Of a stretch of 64,000 bases of DNA, positions 56,855 through 64,000 are shown piece after piece. The DNA is taken from the NCBI RefSeq assembly GCF_000472905.1, contig NZ_AXAR01000005.1, positions 107,241-171,240 of the forward strand. The letters are read 5' to 3'. A model generated the notes under the pieces. It saw only the letters and a list, made by a program, of their open reading frames with translations. It did not search any database and had not been told where the DNA came from. Every line of letters starts with the position of its first letter. Within the stretch, counting starts at the first letter, position 1. The DNA is from Alicyclobacillus pomorum DSM 14955 (GTDB lineage Bacteria; Bacillota; Bacilli; Alicyclobacillales; Alicyclobacillaceae). A program made the position numbers and the translations under genes.

Positions 56855-58024
56855 ATGGCCGTGACCTTGACGAGCACGCTGACAGAGGAACTGACTCTGT
56901 TTCGACGGACGTTGCATCAGCATCCAGAACTCAGCCTGGAGGAGTACGAAACGACCCGGCGAATTCGGGCGTTCCTGGACAAGCACGGCATTGAGCAACT
57001 CGATTATCCGCTGGAGACTGGCGTGCTGGCCGTCGTGCGTGGCAAGCAACCCGGTCCTTGTGTCGCCGTGCGAGCGGACATCGACGCACTCCCGATTCAC
57101 GAAGAAACAGGCCTGCCGTACGCGTCCCAAGTGGCCGGAAAGATGCATGCGTGTGGACACGACTTTCACACCGCTTGTGCGCTGGGGGCTGCTGTGCTGG
57201 CCAAGACAGTCGCCGACAGTGACGCATCGTTTGTCGGTTCCATCCTGTTTGTCTTTCAACCGGCAGAAGAAGCCGGGGTCGGTGCGAACATGGTGTATGA
57301 TACAGGTGTGTTCCAGGACTTCCAGGTGGGCGCCATCATCGGAGAGCACAACAACCCGCACCTCGAGTTCGGGAAAATTGGCGTGAAATCGGGCCCGTTG
57401 ATGGGGAGTGTCGACGAGTTCCGGATTGTCATCAAGGGCGTTGGCGGACATGCTGCGATACCGCATCTGGCGGTGGATCCGATTCTCGTCGGCGCAAACA
57501 TTGTCGCCGGCCTCCAACACGTTGTGAGTCGAGCCGTGTCTCCGCTCGATTCGGTGGTTGTCACCGTCGGGCAGTTCAATGCGGGAACCGCCCGCAACGT
57601 CATTCCGCCGCACGCGGTTCTGGAAGGTACAGTGCGTTGTCTCCAGCCAGAGGTTCAAGACTTGGTTGAACGGCGCTTTACGGAGTTTGTGCACGACACA
57701 GCCAAAGCGTACGGGGCCAAGGCGGAGGTGGAATACGAACGTCAGCTCCCCGTTGTCGTCAACGATGAAGCGGTCGCCTCCGTGGTTTGGGACAGCGCAG
57801 TGAAGGTAGTTGGCGCCGACAACGTGGTGGTGGCTACCCCTACGCTGGGAGGCGAGGATTTCGCACAGTATCAGCAACACCTGCCGGGTTGTTTCTTCTG
57901 GGTTGGGACAGGCAAGCGGTACGGTTGGCACCATCCTTCCTTCGACGTGGATGAACGCATGATTTCCACTACCAGTCAGCTGTTTGTGGAAGCAGCGCTG
58001 GAGTGGTTACGGCGTAACGCGTAA
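56855..58024 (+). CDS. M20D amidohydrolase (hippurate hydrolase / N-acyl amino acid amidohydrolase type)
   Basis: 389 residues. Metal ligands are in GKMHACGHDFHTACALGAA and FQPAEEAGVGANM (Glu). The lid domain carries IKGVGGHAAIPHLAVDPI. The end has TLGGEDFAQYQQHLPGCFFWVG. Members remove acyl groups from amino acids. SD GGAGAAGGAG precedes ATG 56855. It lies between the azl regulator and cysK, 31 bp before the latter; a role in N-acetylcysteine or other sulfur salvage is conceivable from that neighbour only. Confidence 0.9.
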   Translation: MAVTLTSTLTEELTLFRRTLHQHPELSLEEYETTRRIRAFLDKHGIEQLDYPLETGVLAVVRGKQPGPCVAVRADIDALPIHEETGLPYASQVAGKMHACGHDFHTACALGAAVLAKTVADSDASFVGSILFVFQPAEEAGVGANMVYDTGVFQDFQVGAIIGEHNNPHLEFGKIGVKSGPLMGSVDEFRIVIKGVGGHAAIPHLAVDPILVGANIVAGLQHVVSRAVSPLDSVVVTVGQFNAGTARNVIPPHAVLEGTVRCLQPEVQDLVERRFTEFVHDTAKAYGAKAEVEYERQLPVVVNDEAVASVVWDSAVKVVGADNVVVATPTLGGEDFAQYQQHLPGCFFWVGTGKRYGWHHPSFDVDERMISTTSQLFVEAALEWLRRNA

Positions 58025-58055
58025 GAGAATTCCTTTTGATGTGGAGAGATAGACC

Positions 58056-58979
58056 ATGAAAATTGCGTCGTCAGTGCTTGATTTGATTGGAAATACGCCG
58101 ATTGTCAGGCTCAATCGGATTCCAGATCCGAACGGAGCCTCTGTCTATATGAAGTTGGAATCGTTTAACCCAGGGGGCAGTGTAAAGGACAGAGCAGCCT
58201 ATCAGATGATTCTACAAGCGGAACAAGAGGGGAAGCTGCGGCCGGGACAAACCACTGTCATCGAACCGACGTCTGGCAATACAGGCATCGGTCTCGCCAT
58301 GGTGTGTGCGGCGCGCGGTTATCGCTGCATCATCACCATGCCGGACAACGCAACAGAAGAGCGGGTGAAGATCCTCAAGGCCTACGGGGCGGAGGTGTAC
58401 TTAACACCGGCTGCCCTGCGCATGCAAGGCGCCATCGACGAGGCCATCCGCATCTCGGAGTCGATAGAGGACAGTTTCATTCCGATGCAATTTGAAAATC
58501 CGGCGAATCCCGATGCGCACCGCGGGACGACAGCGCTCGAGATCATCGACGCGTTTGATGGTCAGCTGGACGTGTTCTGCTTGACAGCAGGAACGGGCGG
58601 AACGGTCACAGGAACCGGTGAAGTCTTGAAGGAGAGAATCCCAGGGCTGAAGATTTTCGTGGTGGAGCCGGCGGGATCGCCCGTGTTGTCGGGAGGTAAA
58701 CCAGGGCCTCACAAGATTCCGGGGACAGGGCCAGGGTTCATTCCCAAGGTGCTGAATCGGGACATTTACGACGACATTTTGTTGATTCAGGACGAGGATG
58801 CTGAAACGATGGCTCGGCGGTTGGCGGCAGAAGAAGGCATTCTGGTCGGTACCTCAAGTGCGGCCTCGGCACACTTCGCCGTGGAAATTGCGAGAACACT
58901 GCCGAAAGAAGCGCGTGTTCTGTGCATGGCGCCGGACACGGGAGAGCGGTACTTGTCTTCAGACCTGTTTCCGAGATGA
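58056..58979 (+). CDS. cysK: Cysteine synthase (O-acetylserine sulfhydrylase)
   Basis: 307 residues. PLP lysine in NPGGSVKDRAAYQM, substrate loop PTSGNTGIGLAMVCAARGY, and the phosphate-binding TAGTGGTVTGTGEVL. It joins sulfide to O-acetylserine. The partner acetyltransferase is encoded separately at 23.8 kb. It starts 31 bp after the amidohydrolase stop and could share its transcript. Confidence 0.95.
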   Translation: MKIASSVLDLIGNTPIVRLNRIPDPNGASVYMKLESFNPGGSVKDRAAYQMILQAEQEGKLRPGQTTVIEPTSGNTGIGLAMVCAARGYRCIITMPDNATEERVKILKAYGAEVYLTPAALRMQGAIDEAIRISESIEDSFIPMQFENPANPDAHRGTTALEIIDAFDGQLDVFCLTAGTGGTVTGTGEVLKERIPGLKIFVVEPAGSPVLSGGKPGPHKIPGTGPGFIPKVLNRDIYDDILLIQDEDAETMARRLAAEEGILVGTSSAASAHFAVEIARTLPKEARVLCMAPDTGERYLSSDLFPR

Positions 58980-58989
58980 CTTCTCCGTC

Positions 58990-59180
58990 TGCTAAAATAT
59001 GTATTTTAAAAATAGAGAATGCTTACGTTGTACTTAAAAAAAGATAGGCCAAAAGGCCCATGCAAAGACGCGGCTGGTCGCCTTATACTGTTGGTGTGTA
59101 GCAGCGACCTACACTGTACCAATAACCCCTATATTCGCGTTTTTCACGCACCGCCCGATGAAAGGGGCGGATATTTTTTT
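58990..59180 (+). ncRNA. Unassigned structured RNA ending in a terminator, no gene behind it
   Basis: After an AT-rich segment, GGCC-AAAA-GGCC (59047-59058) forms a small hairpin. The single-stranded ATGCAAAGACGCGGCT follows, then a long hairpin closed by GGTCGC/GCGACC (59076-59108 region). Next comes TACACTGTACC, then a terminator with CCGCCC/GGGCGG stem (59151-59170) and ATATTTTTTT. The layout is that of a riboswitch or small RNA. Downstream there is only a second terminator and a convergent gene. It may be a 3' end-derived RNA of cysK or an independent sRNA. No family match was certain. Confidence 0.4.
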
Positions 59181-59212
59181 GATGATGCGGGTGCGGAGGA
59201 GAGACGTATACA

Positions 59213-59254
59213 AGGGGCCGTCCCAAAAGTGCGAAAACACTTAGGGCAGCCCTA
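59213..59254. terminator. Hairpin-repeat terminator, family 2 copy 2
   Basis: Its reverse strand carries GGGCTGCCCTAAGTG, then CACTTTTGGGACGGCCCC, nearly the same as the element at 47958-48005. It forms an outer GGGCCGTCCC/GGGCAGCCC stem and an inner AAGTG/CACTT stem. It lies directly after the stop of the sigma-54 activator gene. Confidence 0.7.
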
Positions 59255-59257
59255 TGG

Positions 59258-61378
59258 TCATCGATTCTGTTTCGCGATATTCCTGTACTTTCGGCTTACC
59301 GACGACTGGCTGATGCCGAGAGCCTCGGCGGCCCTGCTGGTAGTACCGTATTTTGCCATAGCCAGTGCAATCAGCTCCGCTTCCACCTGTGAAATCGCGT
59401 CTTTGAGCGGGATGACCTGTTCAAAGCGCGATGGCGAAGGAGTACGTCCGTGGCTAGAGTGTCGCTGTGTCTTCTGGCTGTTCATCAGGACGTTCTCGAC
59501 GACCAGAGCGTCAATCACTTCCCCGTCGTTTTTAATCGCCATTCGCTGAACCACGTTTTGAAGCTCACGTACATTTCCCGGAAATTCATACGCTTCCAGC
59601 AACTCGATGGCGGAACGTGAAAATCGGAGGTTTCGCTGATATCTCTGATTGAATTGGTGCAGGAAGTGGTTCGCCAGGACAGCAATGTCTTCCTTGCGCT
59701 CTCTCAGGGGCGGTACTTCAATGGGGAATACGTTGATGCGATAATACAAGTCTGCGCGAAATTCTCCCTTGTTGACCAACTCCACAAGAGACCGGTTGGC
59801 TGCGGCGATGATTTGGACGTCGAATTTTACGGGCGTTGTACCGCCAACCGGATACACTTCCCGTTCCTGAATCGCTCGTAGGAGTTTGCTCTGAATCCCG
59901 AATGGGAGATCCGAAATTTCATCCAGGAACAAGGTACCCTTGTGAGCTTTCACAAACAGGCCGATTTTTCCATCTTGCTTCGCACCGGAAAATGCGCCTC
60001 TTTCATATCCAAAGAGTTCGCTCTCGAGCAAAGCTTCGGGGATGGCGGCACAGTTGATCTTCACAAATGGCTGATGGCGGCGCTCACTGAGCGAGTGAAT
60101 CGCGTTGGCGATAATCTCTTTCCCCACGCCCGATTCCCCGGTCAGTAGAACCGTGGTGGAAAACTGTGCAACTCGCTCAGCTTCTCGCATGACTTCGTGC
60201 ATTGCGGTGCTCACGTAGATGGGGACCGTGCCAGTGCGTTGCGTGACGCGCTGGCGGAGTCCCTCCAGTTCGCGGCGGTAATCCTCACTCTGTTTGCGCG
60301 TTCTCTCGAGCTCGCTTTGCAGTCTTGAGACTTCGGTCAAATCCCGCGAAGCGACCACAATCCGTTCCAGTTTTCCCTTCTTCGTGAAGATGGGATTTCC
60401 AGCACAAACCATGGGGTACTCGCTTTCGTTGTGCATGAGGGAGACCTTCCGTCGTGTGCTCTGCACTTCGCGGATGACCTGGCAGACGAGTGCTCCGCAC
60501 GCATTGTACTTCAAAATCTCCTCGCCAATCAGTTCGTGGGGAGGTTGTTTCCAATGCGCGGCGATGTAGTGTTGGCTTGCCCGCAGCAACTTACCTTCGG
60601 CGTCGACCACGATGATTTCGTCGTATATGGTCGACAAAATGGCCTCCAAGTCTTGATTCAGTTGACGAACGGAATCCAATTCCAGGGCCATGGATTCGAC
60701 AGACGGGAGGTCTTGTAAAACCAGTGCAACGCCCGAAATTGAATTGTTGTTGACGAGAGGGACAAAGTCCACCAGGAGTGCAGGTTGACCGTTTTTCGCC
60801 GTTATCACCTGGTTGAGCAGCGCGTTGTGTGTGTTTTGCACATACTGGAAGAATCGTGAGCCGAGCAGGTCGTTCATGCGGATGCGGCCCAAATCGGATT
60901 CGGTCATGCGAAGCATTCGCAGGGCTTCTTTGTTGCTATTCACCACTGCATAGTTCAGGTCCACAATCATAAGCCCGCGGGGGATGGACGAAAACAGCTT
61001 CCGAAGCCAGGCGACGTCGCTGTTTGGTTCGGCAGACACCATCGTCAGGAGAAAATCTTCGCGCAGAATGTACTTCAGGCCGGTGTCGGTGCTGACCAAC
61101 GTCACTTCGTCGGCCAACACGTCGAGCGCCTGAGCGGTCAGTTCATCCAAGGACACAACGCGCAGAGGCGGACCGGTGATGAGCGGTTCCAGCGACCACT
61201 CTTCTCTCGGTCCCTGCATCGCCAGCAATAGCGCGAAGCTCTTCACAGGGAAGAGTTTGTCCTGCTGCGCCATGAACACAACCGTATGGTCCTCCACGCG
61301 AATGCGCTCGCATGCCTCGTCGAGGTTTGTGGATTCGTCAATGACGACGGGATCTCGAAGATAGGTTGACAAATTCAA
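59258..61378 (-). CDS. Sigma-54-dependent activator with CBS-like, two PAS, AAA+ and Fis domains
   Basis: 706 residues from TTG 61378 (AAGGAG 11 bp upstream); GTG 61390 overlaps the SD. Order: CBS-like segment (1-125), PAS 1 (about 130-240), PAS 2 (about 245-360), coiled coil, AAA+ (about 395-625) with Walker A LLTGESGVGKE, sigma-54 contact loop ERGAFSGA and LFLDEISDLP, then a Fis-type HTH (GTTSRAAEALGISQSSVSRKYR). The contact loop has Ser in place of Thr of GAFTGA. It resembles RocR-class activators and faces a sigma-54 promoter, so it should switch on agmatinase and putrescine aminotransferase. The effector is unknown. Confidence 0.92.
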   Translation of the reverse strand: MNLSTYLRDPVVIDESTNLDEACERIRVEDHTVVFMAQQDKLFPVKSFALLLAMQGPREEWSLEPLITGPPLRVVSLDELTAQALDVLADEVTLVSTDTGLKYILREDFLLTMVSAEPNSDVAWLRKLFSSIPRGLMIVDLNYAVVNSNKEALRMLRMTESDLGRIRMNDLLGSRFFQYVQNTHNALLNQVITAKNGQPALLVDFVPLVNNNSISGVALVLQDLPSVESMALELDSVRQLNQDLEAILSTIYDEIIVVDAEGKLLRASQHYIAAHWKQPPHELIGEEILKYNACGALVCQVIREVQSTRRKVSLMHNESEYPMVCAGNPIFTKKGKLERIVVASRDLTEVSRLQSELERTRKQSEDYRRELEGLRQRVTQRTGTVPIYVSTAMHEVMREAERVAQFSTTVLLTGESGVGKEIIANAIHSLSERRHQPFVKINCAAIPEALLESELFGYERGAFSGAKQDGKIGLFVKAHKGTLFLDEISDLPFGIQSKLLRAIQEREVYPVGGTTPVKFDVQIIAAANRSLVELVNKGEFRADLYYRINVFPIEVPPLRERKEDIAVLANHFLHQFNQRYQRNLRFSRSAIELLEAYEFPGNVRELQNVVQRMAIKNDGEVIDALVVENVLMNSQKTQRHSSHGRTPSPSRFEQVIPLKDAISQVEAELIALAMAKYGTTSRAAEALGISQSSVSRKYRNIAKQNR

Positions 61379-61404
61379 TCGCGAAAACACTCCTTATTCA
61401 TCCG

Positions 61405-61419
61405 TGCATCACTTATGCA
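61405..61419. promoter_or_regulatory. Candidate upstream activating site
   Basis: TGCAT-CACTT-ATGCA is a perfect 5-bp inverted repeat with 5-bp spacer, 63 bp upstream of the sigma-54 promoter. That position and form suit binding of the Fis-type HTH of the adjacent activator. Confidence 0.5.
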
Positions 61420-61482
61420 ACGGTGACGTATCCGTTTGTTGTCAACATATCACTGGGTGCCTATTTTATCAATCATTCTGAA

Positions 61483-61499
61483 TTGGCATACATTTTGCA
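61483..61499 (+). promoter_or_regulatory. Sigma-54 (-24/-12) promoter
   Basis: TTGGCATACATTTTGCA has GG at 61485-61486 and GC at 61497-61498 with the obligatory 10-bp spacing, and closely fits TGGCAC-N5-TTGCA. It is 40 bp before the agmatinase start. Confidence 0.88.
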
Positions 61500-61538
61500 T
61501 GGACGAATAGACGCACGGTCAGAGAGGAGGCGATAGAG

Positions 61539-63823
<2,285 letters not shown>

Positions 63824-63832
63824 GTGACAGGA

Positions 63833-63868
63833 CGGTGGGACGGGGTATGGCTACGGCCTTTCCCACCG
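63833..63868 (+). terminator. Hairpin after patA
   Basis: CGGTGGGA and TCCCACCG (8 bp) with a 20-nt loop, 10 bp after the patA stop. No T tract follows, so termination would be partial at best and the permease behind it may belong to the same operon. Confidence 0.35.
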
Positions 63869-63909
63869 ACATCTCGTTCTGAAGATTCGGAAGGGCGGCG
63901 ATACATGAC

Positions 63910-64000
63910 ATGTCCGGGAAGAATCAATTGAAGCACAACGTCCTATCGAAAGCGGATTCAGTCATTATGGGGATTGCGGGAACTGCCCCGGCCTATTCAC
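63910..64000 (+). CDS. Amino acid/polyamine permease, APC family (cut by window edge)
   Basis: Only the first 30 residues are visible. NQLKHNVLSKADSVIMGIAGTAPAYS is the usual opening of APC-superfamily permeases (first helix with the GTAPAYS turn). ATG 63910 follows a GGAAGGGCGG site at a rather long spacing. Placed after agmatinase and putrescine aminotransferase, it may import agmatine, putrescine or GABA. Confidence 0.7.
   Translation, partial: MSGKNQLKHNVLSKADSVIMGIAGTAPAYS

Noticed and set aside
56720-57934. 404-codon minus-strand open frame
   Set aside because: Antisense to the M20D amidohydrolase gene and partly to the cupin regulator; sequence is of low plausibility.
58990-59180. 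c-di-GMP-I (GEMM) riboswitch
   Set aside because: Only the GCAAAG linker and two-hairpin plan are similar; the GGCAAACC hairpin, GNRA loop and receptor are missing, so it is left unassigned.
59019-59549. 176-codon plus-strand open frame after cysK
   Set aside because: It crosses two terminators and the end of the sigma-54 activator gene; the structured RNA is a better explanation of the first part.

Overview
The window looks like a chromosomal segment of an aerobic, spore-former-type Bacillales bacterium with moderate-to-high GC. Alicyclobacillaceae is my best guess. This is inferred from gene content (CodY, NiaR, T-box-controlled ileS, RFN-controlled rib operon, ArgR, AzlCD, a DUF3243 protein, a YqjH-like Y-family polymerase) and from frequent GTG/TTG starts behind strong Shine-Dalgarno sites. 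I saw no rRNA, tRNA, CRISPR array, prophage or insertion sequence.

Layout. 1-7 kb: start of pyruvate carboxylase, a broken ABC ATPase, proS, niaR, small HTH genes, ccdA, a GNAT acetyltransferase and a translationally coupled pair of XRE regulators under a palindromic operator. 7.3-16.2 kb: a compact eight-gene catabolic run of phenylacetate-CoA ligase, EthD protein, PaaG-like isomerase/hydratase, two-module 3-hydroxyacyl-CoA dehydrogenase, phenylalanine (not leucine) dehydrogenase, and E1alpha/E1beta/E2 of a 2-oxoacid dehydrogenase. Together these read as phenylalanine to phenylpyruvate to phenylacetyl-CoA and onward. 16-27 kb: a TrpR-like regulator, cation/proton antiporter, methyltransferase, codY, M20 dipeptidase, Mn transporter behind an MntR-like box, Fur-family regulator, serine acetyltransferase and KimA-like K+ transporter. 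27-31 kb: FMN riboswitch plus ribD-ribE-ribBA-ribH, where ribD seems to use an ACG start.

31.3-39.4 kb: a nickel/urease operon (Ni permease, fused UreAB, UreC, E, F, G, D) followed by an NCS1 nucleobase/allantoin-type permease with a Cys-rich tail. Both units carry a GlnR/TnrA-type box at the same distance from a similar promoter, so the two appear to form one nitrogen-scavenging regulon. 39.5-50 kb: ileS with its T-box leader, a class A penicillin-binding protein, an XRE/truncated-globin pair, a metallo-hydrolase, small proteins and a Y-family polymerase. 50-59 kb: a PAP2 membrane protein, signal peptidase, ArgR, a polar amino acid ABC importer, AzlCD with a divergent cupin regulator, an M20 amidohydrolase and cysK. 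59-64 kb: a PAS/AAA+ sigma-54 activator facing a sigma-54 promoter that drives agmatinase and putrescine aminotransferase, then the start of an amino acid permease.

Non-coding structure adds three notable items: a roughly 65-bp palindromic repeat present five times, always just upstream of genes; a second hairpin repeat used as a bidirectional terminator; and an unassigned terminator-ended RNA at about 59.0-59.2 kb with no gene behind it.
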